Assembly (NCBI GenBank): GCA_028281945.1
Contig: JANQIW010000107.1
Location: 1 to 64,000 of the forward strand
Length of the DNA: 64,000 nt
Reading direction: 5' to 3'
DNA from: Prochloraceae cyanobacterium PL24a_bin.78
GTDB lineage: Bacteria; Cyanobacteriota; Cyanobacteriia; Cyanobacteriales; JANQIW01
Part shown: in pieces, positions 54,670 to 64,000 of the stretch
Position numbering within the stretch: the first letter of the stretch is position 1
Layout of the letters: each line of letters begins with the position of its first letter
The notes under the pieces: model-generated
What the model was told of the DNA's origin: nothing
The model's input: only the letters and a program-made list of their open reading frames with translations
The model's database searches: none
Translations under genes and position numbers: made by a program

Positions 54670-57498
54670 CTACTGATTATCAAGTAAACTAGAAATAGTA
54701 TCCAAAATTCCAATAGGATGAAAAGGCTTAGTCATATAAGCATTAGCACCTAGAGTCATAGCTTTTTCACGGTGCAATTGAGTTTCCCGAGAAGTCAAAA
54801 TAATCACAGGTAAATCCTGCCAAGACTGATGAGAGCGAATCAATTTCAAAAGAGCAAATCCATCCATCACAGGCATTTCCAAATCGCTAATAGCCAAATC
54901 AAAATGTAAATTACTTTGAGTTAAAATATCCCAAGCCTCTTTCCCATCTTTAGCTTGAACAACTTGATAACCAGATTGAGTTAAAACCCGATTAAGAGTT
55001 CGTCTCACAGCAATAGAATCATCGATAGCCAAAATAGAAATACCCTCAGTAGATATAGGTTTCTTCTGAGAAGATTGGGATGTTGAAGATTGGGATGTTG
55101 AAGATTGAGCCGATGAGATATCAGTTGTATTTCCCTTAATACCTGCCTCAACTAAAGATACTCCATCACCCAACAACTCCTCAAAATAATCAGGAACCAA
55201 AATCGGCACCACTTGCCCGGAACCCAAAATCGTACAACCACCTATATAAGGAGGCACAGGCACCGTGTTATCAAAAGGTTTCACCACTAATTCCTTTTCC
55301 CCAACGATACTATCCACTGTAACTACAAGATGCTTCCCATTAACCTTTAAAACCAAACCAATATGACGATTTCCAAAATTTGAGGACTGATCAAAAATTC
55401 CCTTTACATAATAAGGCAAAAGTTGATCTAAGGGTATAACTGGAGTTGATTTATCATCCCAGATAATTGTAGGAGGAGAGGTATTTTCCAAAGGAAACTC
55501 AACCAGAGAAATAATTCTGGCAATATCTTCAGAAGGTATAGCCAAAACTTGTTGTTGACAGCGAACCAAAAGAAGTGAAAAAATATTTAAAGATAAAGGA
55601 ATACGAATCGTAAACTTAGTTCCCAAACCCGGAGTAGTATCTACCTTAATATTTCCCCCAAGTTTCTCAATTTCTAATTTAACAATATCCATTCCTCGAC
55701 CTCTTCCAGATAAATTTCCAACCTTATCCGCAGTAGAAAACCCTGGAGTGAAGATAAAATCCAAGATTTGGTCTTGACTTAAACTTTCAAACGATGAAGT
55801 TTTCGGACATAAACCAACATTAATAGCCTTTTGATAAACTTTTTTTAGATTAATTCCCCTTCCATCATCAGCAATAGTAATAACCACTTGATTACTTTTG
55901 ACCACAGCAGCTAATATTATAGATCCTGTCATTGGTTTCCCCAAAGCTTCTCGCTCTTGAGGTAATTCAATACCATGATCGAAAGCATTTCTAATAGTAT
56001 GAGTAAAAGGATTTCGTAACTGTTCTAACACTGCTTGATCGACTAAAACATTTTCTCCTTCTATGACTAACTGAACAGATTTATGATATTGACGGTTGTA
56101 TCCTTCAATAGGTTTCACATAATAACGGGCAACTGAACCGAAAGGTACTAATCTTGACTGAGTTAAATCTTCATCAAGAGTATCTAAAGATTGACGCATT
56201 TGCGCCATAGTTTCCTGTAATTCTCTACTAACAAAGTCAATATCTTCACTAATTTCGTGAACTTGCATCATTAATTCTTGAAAATTTTGCAAAGTGGAAT
56301 GTAATTCTGTATAGTTATCCATCAGAATCGGATCAAATTTTTCCGATTTATTCTCATCGCTATCGGAAAGTATCAGATTTCTAATAGAAAATTTATCATA
56401 AAAATATTCAATTTCTTCCCGTAAAGGATTAAGTTGTCTCGCTTTATTTTTCAGATTAATACTAGCTTGTTTTAATTGATTATCTGACAGTAACAATCTT
56501 TCATGATTAATTAATAACTCCCCCACAGTATTACTCATATTGTTAAGTCGATGGATAGTTATTCTCAAATAATTAGAATTTTGACTTTGAGTAGCTAAAT
56601 TTTGCCCTTCTTGATTTTGAGAAATATTTTCATCTAATGATGTAGAAGTTTGAAGAGTAACTCCTATAGATTCTTGAGAAGAAGATTGGGGTAATAACTT
56701 AAGTAAAGCATCAGAAACCTTAGGACTTTCACCAATTTGTGAATCAATAAATTTAATGACTAATTGTCTAATTTCCGTAATAGTAATTTTAGCCAACTCA
56801 TGAATCGGAATTTTTCCCAATTCCTTTACTTGCTTACTCACATTAATACACTCTTCCAACCAAGGTAAACCCAAAGCTTGACCTAATAAACTGCATTCTT
56901 CCTCAAATATCATTAAAGCTTTGTTGAGATCTTCAAAAGTAGTCGAAGGAGAAATTAAAGTTTCTAGTCGTTTAATACATTCTTCTAAATCTACAGCTAG
57001 CGCAGTATAAATAAAATCAAGGCTTGTATTATCTAATTTTAGTGAATCTTCAAAAGATTCTAATGTAGATAAATACTCTTCTAGAGCACCTATTATTTCT
57101 TTACTTGCCTCAAGAGAAACATCTTCAGATTCACCCGTATTAGCCAACTCAATTAAATATTCTAATTTTTCTACAGCATTAGTAATAAATTCTAAAGCTA
57201 TATCCTTATCTTGAATCCTTTCTTGTTCTAAAGCCTCAAAAAGATCTTCAAGCTTATGAGAAAGCTGTTGTATAGCAGTCATTTGTGCCATCCCTGCCCC
57301 ACCTTTAAGAGAATGAGCTGCTCTACCCAACTCTTTATAAGTAGAATTTAAATCCGTATCTTCCTGAGATGCAGTGAAAGCAATTGTCAATTCTTCCAAA
57401 CCATTGACCAACATTTCGATATATTCCGGGGCATCTTCATTTAAAAAACAATTACGTGCCTCTTGAGCGATAGCTTCTAAACTTGCAGCATCTAACAT
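54670..57498 (-). CDS. pilL: CheA-type hybrid histidine kinase (PilL)
   Basis: This 942-residue chemotaxis kinase has an Hpt domain with phospho-accepting His62 (GRAAHSLKGGAG) and a second Hpt-like helical region without an obvious phospho-His at about 160-260. Dimerisation and HATPase domains follow (NPFTHTIRNAFDHGIE, DDGRGINL, GRGRGMDIVKLEIE). A CheW-like regulatory domain (SLLLVRCQQQVLAIPSEDIARI) and a C-terminal receiver (SDLEMPVMDGFALL) complete it. It should read signals from PilJ and PilI and phosphorylate PilG, PilH and its own receiver. Last gene of the operon, 66 bp after pilJ; the order matches Pil/Tax3-type loci that control type IV pili and phototaxis. The symbol is by analogy. 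Confidence 0.88.
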   Translation of the reverse strand: MLDAASLEAIAQEARNCFLNEDAPEYIEMLVNGLEELTIAFTASQEDTDLNSTYKELGRAAHSLKGGAGMAQMTAIQQLSHKLEDLFEALEQERIQDKDIALEFITNAVEKLEYLIELANTGESEDVSLEASKEIIGALEEYLSTLESFEDSLKLDNTSLDFIYTALAVDLEECIKRLETLISPSTTFEDLNKALMIFEEECSLLGQALGLPWLEECINVSKQVKELGKIPIHELAKITITEIRQLVIKFIDSQIGESPKVSDALLKLLPQSSSQESIGVTLQTSTSLDENISQNQEGQNLATQSQNSNYLRITIHRLNNMSNTVGELLINHERLLLSDNQLKQASINLKNKARQLNPLREEIEYFYDKFSIRNLILSDSDENKSEKFDPILMDNYTELHSTLQNFQELMMQVHEISEDIDFVSRELQETMAQMRQSLDTLDEDLTQSRLVPFGSVARYYVKPIEGYNRQYHKSVQLVIEGENVLVDQAVLEQLRNPFTHTIRNAFDHGIELPQEREALGKPMTGSIILAAVVKSNQVVITIADDGRGINLKKVYQKAINVGLCPKTSSFESLSQDQILDFIFTPGFSTADKVGNLSGRGRGMDIVKLEIEKLGGNIKVDTTPGLGTKFTIRIPLSLNIFSLLLVRCQQQVLAIPSEDIARIISLVEFPLENTSPPTIIWDDKSTPVIPLDQLLPYYVKGIFDQSSNFGNRHIGLVLKVNGKHLVVTVDSIVGEKELVVKPFDNTVPVPPYIGGCTILGSGQVVPILVPDYFEELLGDGVSLVEAGIKGNTTDISSAQSSTSQSSTSQSSQKKPISTEGISILAIDDSIAVRRTLNRVLTQSGYQVVQAKDGKEAWDILTQSNLHFDLAISDLEMPVMDGFALLKLIRSHQSWQDLPVIILTSRETQLHREKAMTLGANAYMTKPFHPIGILDTISSLLDNQ

Positions 57499-57564
57499 AA
57501 TAAAAACATTCCATAATATATATTATTATACTTTTATATTATTATACTTTTATATTATCATTAT

Positions 57565-60309
57565 CTAATCCACAACTAATCCATCAACATCGATGATATT
57601 TACCTGTGTATCATCTTCCTCATAATTTCTGCCTACTTTAAAATGACTAGCCGAATCTTGTAAATCATTAGCAACCTTCACTAATTCCTGTAAAGAACTA
57701 GAAACCAGTTTAGATTCTTCTGAAGTTTGTTGCGCTACAATACCCACGGCTTGCATTGTTTCCGTCACCTTCTGGGATTTCGATCGTTGAGAAACAGTAC
57801 TACTAGAGATAGACTGAACAATATTATCAATTTCCTCACTAATTTGAGCCACTTTTTGCAGAGTTGACTTAGTATTACGAACCAATTTAGTGCCCATTAC
57901 CACCTGAATCGTACTCTCTTCCATCATACCCATCATAGCCGCCGTTTCCTCTTGAATGCCAATAATTAGCTGTTCAATTTCTTGAGCAGAGAGATTAACC
58001 TGTTCAGCTAAACGCCTTACTTCATTTGCCACCACCCGGAAACCTTGACCATGTTCTTTTGCTCTAGCCGCCTCAATAGAAGCATTAAAAGCAAGTAAAT
58101 TAGTTTTCTCAGCAATTCCAGAAATAATACTCACAATTTTAGAAATTTCTTGAGAAGAATCAGCCAAACGCTTAGCCTTTTTAGAAGTATCAGCAACACT
58201 ATCGCGAATTTTATAGATACTATCCACAGTTCGATCCATTTTTGCCTGTCCTTCTTCAGCTGCCAAACGAGATTGACGGGCGATTGCTGCGGCAGTTTGA
58301 GCCGATTTGCTAACATTAGAAATAGACTTAGCGATTTCCTCCACAGATTTTCCTGCCATATTGATAGCTTGATCTTGTTCTATGGCATTTTCCGACAATT
58401 TAGCTACAGATGCCCCATTTTTTAAAGCCGAATCATTGACTTGATTAGCCACCATAATTACTTCTTTTACCAATTTTTCTAAGCTAACAATAGTAGTATT
58501 AAAAGCATCAGAAATGGATCCCACCTCTCCAGAATCCACCTCAGCTTGAACAGTTAAATCCCCCTTACTAGCTTCTTCAATTTGTAACAATAAATTGATC
58601 ACACTTTTTTGTAACTTTTCCTTTTCCTCACGCTGATAAGTTGCTTCCTCTTCCCTTAATTTTGATTGTTGCTCAATAGCTTGGGTATAAGATTCGATTT
58701 TCTCAGCCATTTTATTAAATGCTTGAGCCAATTCCCCCACCTCATCTTCTGATAATACTTCTGCCCTAGCATTGCGTTCCCAATTTGCTATTTTTTGAGC
58801 AGATTCCCGTAATTTTTCAATAGGTTTTGTTAAAGCCTTTCCTAAAAAGTAAGCCACAATAATAGCAATAATTAAACTCACAATTGCCACCCCAATTTGT
58901 AAGACCAAACTATTTTTTAAAAGAGCATTGAGATTAGTTTCTGGAGTACCTCTAACTAAAAATACAAGGGGTTTTCCTGAAGAATCAGCCTCAGATTTCA
59001 CTGCCACTGTGTACCATTTTCCTTGGATATTTATTCTTTGAGTTAAATCTCCTCCTACTCCTTGTGCTGCCTGTCGTAGTAGAGTTAAATCTTGAATTTC
59101 CACATTAGGCTGAGATTCTTCTTCTTCATCTATTAATACTGAAGTAACTAAACTAAATTCTGCTGGGTTTTCTCCTTGAGATTGATTTTCTAAGCGATAA
59201 ATTGCTCCATAACCCCCTCGTAAAGTTTTGATACTTTCTTCTATGATTTCAGTTTTATTGTTGACTATTTCTCCCCCTACTAATACACCAATTAAATTTC
59301 CAGTTTCATCTTTTACTGGTGTTAGGGTTAATTTCACTAAGGCATCTTCATTTTCAAAGGCTGATGGTAAAATTGGGGATTCTTTTTCTATTTCTTCCCA
59401 AGGAATAATAGTATTAGTTTTAACTTCTCGAGGATTTTCTATCACTTCTGATATTAAATTATCAAGATCGAATTCATCTCCTGTTCGATTTTGTTGATTA
59501 GCATTTACAATTATTTTGCCATCTGTTCCCACTAAAGTTGCATATTCAATGGATCTTCGTTCCTGTTCATTTCGGAGTACTTTAGCAACTGATTCCTTTA
59601 AATTTGAAGATATTTTCCCTTCTTCTTGGTATCTTTTTGCAGCTTGAATTAGGATTTGATTATTTGCCTGTCCACCTAATCCAGATTCTATTTCTTGTAA
59701 TCGTGAACTATATTTATCCACCATTCCTTCTAACTCAGAAACAGCTTGATTTTCTAACTGATTCCTCCCAGAAGTTTTAGTTATAAGTATACCAGCAGTT
59801 ACTACAGCAATAATAGAAATTAAACTAGAAGCTAATAAAGCAATAAATTGTTTTTGTCTTATGGGTAAATTATAAAATTTTTGAAATAAACCACCTTTTT
59901 TAGTTATCAAATAATCTGAATTTTTAACTCTTTTTTCCAAATTATGATTATTATTATTTTCTAATTTAGCTTTAAAAGTTGAATTTTCAAGAGATAGTTG
60001 TTGAGATGGTTTTTCTGATATTTTGGGAGGTAATTCTTGAGTACGATCGACAATTAAAGTTGAAGCTAATTGATGTTCGATTACCTCCACTGCTTTTTGA
60101 GCAGAAGCAGCAAAAACTCCTTCCTCATCATTTTCGATAATATCCTCATAAACCTTAAGAGCTTCAGATAAATAACCCCCTTGTTCTAAAGCACTTGCTA
60201 ATCCTATTTTGGCACTTAAATCTGTAGGATTATTATCTACTTTGGTTTGTAAATTGGTAATTTCTTCAGAAAACTGTTCGTCTGGTAGTTGATTGGCACT
60301 GGAATTCAT
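57565..60309 (-). CDS. pilJ: Methyl-accepting chemotaxis protein (PilJ-like)
   Basis: This 914-residue sensor has a cytosolic N-terminus with a TPR-like segment (about 20-75: [20 protein letters not shown]). It then has a first span (about 154-177), a periplasmic Cache-like domain (about 180-465), a second span (about 470-491), HAMP ([20 protein letters not shown]) and a long signalling coiled coil. The hairpin tip [37 protein letters not shown] is diagnostic. Its start overlaps the pilI stop by 4 nt (ATGA). No bilin-binding GAF domain is present, so it is the PilJ rather than the PixJ type of phototaxis receptor. Confidence 0.9.
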   Translation of the reverse strand: MNSSANQLPDEQFSEEITNLQTKVDNNPTDLSAKIGLASALEQGGYLSEALKVYEDIIENDEEGVFAASAQKAVEVIEHQLASTLIVDRTQELPPKISEKPSQQLSLENSTFKAKLENNNNHNLEKRVKNSDYLITKKGGLFQKFYNLPIRQKQFIALLASSLISIIAVVTAGILITKTSGRNQLENQAVSELEGMVDKYSSRLQEIESGLGGQANNQILIQAAKRYQEEGKISSNLKESVAKVLRNEQERRSIEYATLVGTDGKIIVNANQQNRTGDEFDLDNLISEVIENPREVKTNTIIPWEEIEKESPILPSAFENEDALVKLTLTPVKDETGNLIGVLVGGEIVNNKTEIIEESIKTLRGGYGAIYRLENQSQGENPAEFSLVTSVLIDEEEESQPNVEIQDLTLLRQAAQGVGGDLTQRINIQGKWYTVAVKSEADSSGKPLVFLVRGTPETNLNALLKNSLVLQIGVAIVSLIIAIIVAYFLGKALTKPIEKLRESAQKIANWERNARAEVLSEDEVGELAQAFNKMAEKIESYTQAIEQQSKLREEEATYQREEKEKLQKSVINLLLQIEEASKGDLTVQAEVDSGEVGSISDAFNTTIVSLEKLVKEVIMVANQVNDSALKNGASVAKLSENAIEQDQAINMAGKSVEEIAKSISNVSKSAQTAAAIARQSRLAAEEGQAKMDRTVDSIYKIRDSVADTSKKAKRLADSSQEISKIVSIISGIAEKTNLLAFNASIEAARAKEHGQGFRVVANEVRRLAEQVNLSAQEIEQLIIGIQEETAAMMGMMEESTIQVVMGTKLVRNTKSTLQKVAQISEEIDNIVQSISSSTVSQRSKSQKVTETMQAVGIVAQQTSEESKLVSSSLQELVKVANDLQDSASHFKVGRNYEEDDTQVNIIDVDGLVVD

Positions 60310-60818
60310 AGAGTTACCATAGAATTTGGTTGAGCATAAGAGATGGAATTAAGTAGAGCTTTAAAAATAGCATCTATATTTAAAAGGAAAAGAGAAGATT
60401 TTGTTGTTAATTTAGTTTTAGCTATTATATAAGAATATTTATCTTTAATAGGTTGTAAATTATTATTATCTAAGATAACTGTTCCTTGTAGTTTAGAGAC
60501 AACACAGCCGATGCTTTTCGTTCCGGAGGTTAACACTACAATAGTTAATTTTTGTTGAGGTTTAATCATCGTTGATGGATCGTGTAAATGTAATAATTCA
60601 GTTAAATTGAGAATCCATAGTAAACGCCCTCGTTGATTAATTACCCCTAATAATTCTGATGAAACTCCCGGAATCGGACAAATTTCTCCTCGAGCGATCT
60701 GCAAAACTTCTCCTACTTTAAGTAGAGGTATGATGATAGAGATAAATTTATGAGGATCTTTTTTTGACTTTCTTACCCCTAATGCGATTTGAAAATATTC
60801 CATATTAGAAGCTTTCAT
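60306..60818 (-). CDS. pilI: CheW-type coupling protein (PilI)
   Basis: This 170-residue CheW domain ([49 protein letters not shown]) links the receptor PilJ to the kinase PilL. Its ATG shares one base with the pilH stop (TAATG) and its stop overlaps the pilJ start (ATGA), so all three are translationally coupled. Confidence 0.9.
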   Translation of the reverse strand: MKASNMEYFQIALGVRKSKKDPHKFISIIIPLLKVGEVLQIARGEICPIPGVSSELLGVINQRGRLLWILNLTELLHLHDPSTMIKPQQKLTIVVLTSGTKSIGCVVSKLQGTVILDNNNLQPIKDKYSYIIAKTKLTTKSSLFLLNIDAIFKALLNSISYAQPNSMVTL

Positions 60819-61219
60819 TAACTATTTTCTCCTGTAACTGCCTCATCTAAATATTTTCTGACAATATTAATTAAATCTGTAGGACTATATGGTTTAGTTA
60901 AATAATCATTTCCTCCTTGACGTAAAGCCCAAAATATATCAAATTTTTGATCTTTTTGAGAACAAAATACGATAGGCACTTTTTTATATTGTTGATATTC
61001 TTGATCATTGCGAATTTGCCGACAGATATCCAAACCACTTATTTTATTAGGTAAAACTATATCCATAATAATCAAATTAATATTTTCACCTTCTTTTAAT
61101 TTATTTAAAGCAGTTTTACCATCTTCTACTCGAATCACCTCCAATCCAATTGCTTTTAATAATCCTGAAACCAAGAGTTGTTGGGATTTAGAATCATCTA
61201 CTACTAAAACTTTTTGCAT
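60818..61219 (-). CDS. pilH: CheY-like single-domain response regulator (PilH)
   Basis: This 133-residue receiver has the acidic pair (VVDDS), phospho-acceptor Asp53 (IMDIVLP) and lysine (LTKPYSP). It starts 7 nt after the pilG stop. Expected output of PilL for pilus motors. Confidence 0.92.
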   Translation of the reverse strand: MQKVLVVDDSKSQQLLVSGLLKAIGLEVIRVEDGKTALNKLKEGENINLIIMDIVLPNKISGLDICRQIRNDQEYQQYKKVPIVFCSQKDQKFDIFWALRQGGNDYLTKPYSPTDLINIVRKYLDEAVTGENS

Positions 61220-61226
61220 ACTTCAA

Positions 61227-62360
61227 TTATTCTTTTTTTGCTTGTTTGATATTTTCGTCCACAGTTTCTACTAATTCTTGAGGATTGAAAGGCTTTGATA
61301 TATAACGAACAGCCCCTACCATTTTAGCTTTTACCTTGTCAAGAACACCATTTCTACCAGTTAACATTATAATAGGGATATCTTTTAAGAGAGGAGATTG
61401 TCGAAGCATATAAGATAGTTTATAGCCATCTATTTCAGGCATATTAATATCCATTAAAATCAAATCTGGTTTATTGCGAACGAAAGTTGTCATTGCTTTG
61501 GCTGGTTCCAAAATATTCATTACTTTAAAACCTCCTGCTTCTAGTGTCATTTTAACAATTCTTTGAATTGCATTACTATCATCAATACAAGCAACAAGAG
61601 GGCGGTTATCTTCTTTCTTAACTATTTCTTGATAGGGAAGAGTTTTGATAATTCCTGCTTTGATTAAAGGATTCAAAATAAGAGCCAATTCTAAGGTATT
61701 CATCCCTGCCAGACTAGCAATTTCATAAAGACAACGATTATCTTTAAAAAATTCTTTAAATTTTTGGACAATTTGATATTCTTTTTGATAAATTAATTCT
61801 TGAGTATTAATACTTTTTAAATTTTGGATTGAAAGCCTTTGGAAAGCAGAGCTAATTTGAGTGCGCAATTGTACCCAGCTACGGATATGTTTTCTTGCTG
61901 GTAAAATTAACTTTTTTAAATCAATTGATAACAATAATGGATCTAAACCTACAGTATTTTCAAATACTATAGTAGCTCTTGGTAATGCTAAACATTGAGT
62001 TAAAGCTTCTTGAGTTAATTGAGCCAAAATTTTACGTACTTCTTGAACTGATAATTGCCCTGCTTGCCAGATTTGGCATAAATATTGATAATCATTAGTT
62101 AATTCTGTAGGAATGGAAAATTTATGCTGAGAAAAATATCTTCCTAATAAGTAAGAAAGTCTTTCTCTTTGGCCTATTTTACTAGTTGCAAAATGAATTT
62201 TACCATCACCTAGATAAACCAGCCATTGTACAGACTTATCTTGAGGATCGTTTATTTTTAAACATCCTGATGATTTATTAATTAAAAGATTTTGTAACTC
62301 CCTAAATGGAATAGCAACTTTAGGATTTTCTTCTTTATAAATTGTTTCAGGTGCATTCAT
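61227..62360 (-). CDS. pilG: PatA-like response regulator (PilG/TaxP type)
   Basis: This 377-residue protein has an N-terminal PATAN/DUF4388-type domain (about 12-110: LINKSSGCLKINDPQDKSVQWLVYLGDGKIHFA), a helical middle (about 120-245) and a C-terminal receiver (about 253-375) with acceptor Asp in LILMDINMPEIDGY and Lys in SKPFNP. Such regulators set the direction of phototaxis in Synechocystis Pix/Pil systems. First gene of the pil operon. Confidence 0.88.
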   Translation of the reverse strand: MNAPETIYKEENPKVAIPFRELQNLLINKSSGCLKINDPQDKSVQWLVYLGDGKIHFATSKIGQRERLSYLLGRYFSQHKFSIPTELTNDYQYLCQIWQAGQLSVQEVRKILAQLTQEALTQCLALPRATIVFENTVGLDPLLLSIDLKKLILPARKHIRSWVQLRTQISSAFQRLSIQNLKSINTQELIYQKEYQIVQKFKEFFKDNRCLYEIASLAGMNTLELALILNPLIKAGIIKTLPYQEIVKKEDNRPLVACIDDSNAIQRIVKMTLEAGGFKVMNILEPAKAMTTFVRNKPDLILMDINMPEIDGYKLSYMLRQSPLLKDIPIIMLTGRNGVLDKVKAKMVGAVRYISKPFNPQELVETVDENIKQAKKE

Positions 62361-62696
62361 AGTGATATTTTTTGTTTTTTTCTGCTGATATTTTCTTCTT
62401 AATTCTTTTTATTTTATTTTTTTTATTTTATTTTTTTAACCAAATATCTTTTGGATTTTAGTAAATTTATCAAACTCGAAGGTGTCATATAGATTTTCCA
62501 AAAGTACCATAAGATTCTGCTTACCCAGAGGTGGAAGCCAAAAGTGAGTAGTAGACAAGGAAGGGAGAACAAGGGAGATAAGTTTTAGGTGGAGAATCCA
62601 TTAATTTTTCATAATTTTAACTATATCATCGTTTAATAAAAATGATATCAAAGTTTAAGATGTAACTATTTCAAATTAATCTTTTTAATCTTTAAA

Positions 62697-62717
62697 AGGA
62701 GCAGAAAAAATGCTCCT
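62697..62717 (-). terminator. Terminator downstream of the subtilase gene
   Basis: Perfect arms aggagca / tgctcct with a 7-nt loop. On the minus strand a short TTT run follows. It lies about 170 bp past the subtilase stop, in the 527-bp gap, which otherwise shows only a weak trace of the G-rich repeat near 62.55 kb. Confidence 0.7.
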
Positions 62718-62887
62718 ATTTCGATATATATAAGATAAATTTCTTCAAAACTTTACCTTGGCAATAGAATAGTTTTAGACTATTGTTAGAACTACTTAAA
62801 GTTAGTATAGAGATATTTTCTAGCTTACCTAATTAGCTACAAAAAATAGGTTAATTAAAGGTTATCAATAGGTTATATTTTTTAAAT

Positions 62888-64000
62888 TTATTGATGAGGA
62901 ACACTCCACCAAGCCAAAGCATAAGATTGAGTTTTTTCATTAAATTGTTTTTGATATTCAACCCGTATTTTGTATCTTCCAGTTTCAGGAATTTGACAAA
63001 AAATATGTTCTACACTATCAACTTCACTAATAGAAGAACAGATACTTTTACGTGTTTTTTTAGTATCAGCTTCCATCAGATAAACATTAAGATTATTTAA
63101 CCCTTTATCGGTAAAAGATTCTCCAACATCATAGAGATTATTATTATTATCATCATTTAATTCTACGAGGCGATCCCAAGCTAGAGTAATAGCAACATAA
63201 CTACCCTCTTTTAATGGTTGAGACAAAACATAATCTGTTTCAGATTTAGCAGAGATCGATCGATAATCCCAACCCATATGAGGAACATCATTTTGAGGAT
63301 TCCATTGACCACTAGTAAATTGTTGATAGGCACGAAAAACATTAAGATGTCCTGCTCCTGTTTCAATATTCAAAGGAATTTCGGAATCTTTATAAGCATC
63401 AGAATCAAACCAAGTTTGATTAGTTTTACTTAAAGTAGTACGATTCATTCCTAAAAGTAATCCATCACCGGAATCTTGAATTTTATCAGCAGAATTAAGT
63501 AAAATTGCTTTCATCACTTCATGACGACGAGAATCTGTACTCCAATTAGAACTATTAGAAAAATTGAGACGATCGCCACCTTCTTGTAAGAGAGCCACAG
63601 ATGCGGTAATATGAGGAGCAGCAAAACTAGTACCACTTACTTGAAGAATTTTACCTTCAAGGTTAAAGACAGAAATTTTAGAACCCGGAGCAACTAAATT
63701 AATGGCACGTCGAGGGCCTACATTAATTTCCCGTTGAATTAAATTACGACCAATTCCTTCAGGAATACCACTTAAATTAGGAAAATCCACTTTAGTAAAT
63801 TGACCATTTTTTAGGGTTGTGAAAGCAGTAGTAATACCATTAAAATGATCCGTAGGAATAGGAATACCACCTCTACCCTGATTACCAGCAATAACATAGA
63901 GAACATCATGAACACGAGAAGACCAATCGATACATTGAGTTAAAATAGCATTACCATCTAATTGAGGATTAACTCTATCGTCTCGTCCGAAAGATTCACC
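62888..64000 (-). CDS. Subtilisin-like (S8) serine peptidase, 5'-partial
   Basis: The frame is open to the right edge (371 codons). Visible are the oxyanion-hole Asn in VIAGNQGRGG (near the edge) and the catalytic Ser in SGTSFAAPHITASVALL. The Asp and His motifs would lie beyond the window. After the catalytic part (ending about residue 225 of the visible chain) comes a beta-rich C-terminal domain (SYVAITLAWDRLVELNDDNNNNLYD, CQIPETGRYKIRVEYQ) resembling a P-like or PPC domain, with an Asp/Asn-rich possible Ca2+ loop. It is probably secreted. Confidence 0.9.
   Translation of the reverse strand, partial: GESFGRDDRVNPQLDGNAILTQCIDWSSRVHDVLYVIAGNQGRGGIPIPTDHFNGITTAFTTLKNGQFTKVDFPNLSGIPEGIGRNLIQREINVGPRRAINLVAPGSKISVFNLEGKILQVSGTSFAAPHITASVALLQEGGDRLNFSNSSNWSTDSRRHEVMKAILLNSADKIQDSGDGLLLGMNRTTLSKTNQTWFDSDAYKDSEIPLNIETGAGHLNVFRAYQQFTSGQWNPQNDVPHMGWDYRSISAKSETDYVLSQPLKEGSYVAITLAWDRLVELNDDNNNNLYDVGESFTDKGLNNLNVYLMEADTKKTRKSICSSISEVDSVEHIFCQIPETGRYKIRVEYQKQFNEKTQSYALAWWSVPHQ

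Overview
This is a chromosomal window from a low-G+C cyanobacterium. The evidence is a Mg-chelatase ChlH gene, two GUN4 domains, a threonyl-tRNA synthetase without a TGS domain, the fused cyanobacterial ThiE, cyanobacteria-restricted families (DUF2605/DUF2973, DUF3685, CIA30-Rossmann, DUF6761-like) and a Pil/Tax-type chemosensory operon led by a PatA-like regulator. The A/T-rich intergenic DNA and codon use suggest a Geminocystis/Cyanobacterium-like unicellular lineage. That placement is a guess from gene content, not a measurement.

Layout. 1-3.8 kb is an accessory block: a caspase-GUN4 protein (runs off the left edge) translationally coupled to a small Pepco-like partner, a divergent Rpn/DUF4351 protein followed by a truncated tandem copy of its own 3' end, and a free-standing GUN4 protein. 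4.2-16.1 kb is mostly housekeeping: an RNA methyltransferase, a FemAB/GNAT-like protein, thiE-thiS, a membrane Ser/Thr kinase, thrS, the DUF2605/DUF2973 pair, a Uma2 protein and a CIA30-Rossmann protein. 16.1-20.7 kb (minus strand) holds a CGFS glutaredoxin with BolA, two exported proteins of unknown function and a lipid-A-disaccharide-synthase-like protein. chlH occupies 21.0-25.0 kb. 25.2-28.8 kb is a second accessory patch: an orphan ParD antitoxin, an aspartic protease with a DUF5678-like partner, two more Uma2 paralogues and a His-rich exported peptide.

29.2-36.8 kb holds an atypical OmpR-type regulator and a respiratory cluster: ABC ATPase-ctaB-ctaA on the minus strand, divergent from ctaC-ctaD-ctaE. 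Together these make haem A and the three core subunits of the aa3-type cytochrome c oxidase. 37.0-41.6 kb has a TetR regulator, a peroxiredoxin-like protein, a glutathione S-transferase, an InrS/CsoR-type metal sensor and a CAP-PPC secreted protein. 41.7-46.8 kb has FtsH, a DUF3685 protein with a degenerate receiver and a rhomboid protease. 46.9-51.9 kb has hisD and a tight phosphotransferase-HAD-aminotransferase cassette that looks like a small-molecule pathway. 52.0-62.4 kb has two tandemly duplicated proteins of unknown function and the chemosensory operon pilG-pilH-pilI-pilJ-pilL. The right edge carries a 5'-truncated subtilisin-like protease.

Most notable are: the Pepco-caspase-GUN4 module, which would couple a tetrapyrrole-binding type of domain to a cell-death type protease; the 1.4-kb tandem duplication at 51.9-54.9 kb, which carries a relic of the pilL 3' end and two copies of a leader with mutually exclusive pairings; and a dispersed GGGAGAATG-type repeat family with a shared 5' arm at three intergenic sites and a fourth related array. 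No tRNA, rRNA, CRISPR array, transposase or riboswitch of a class I know was seen.
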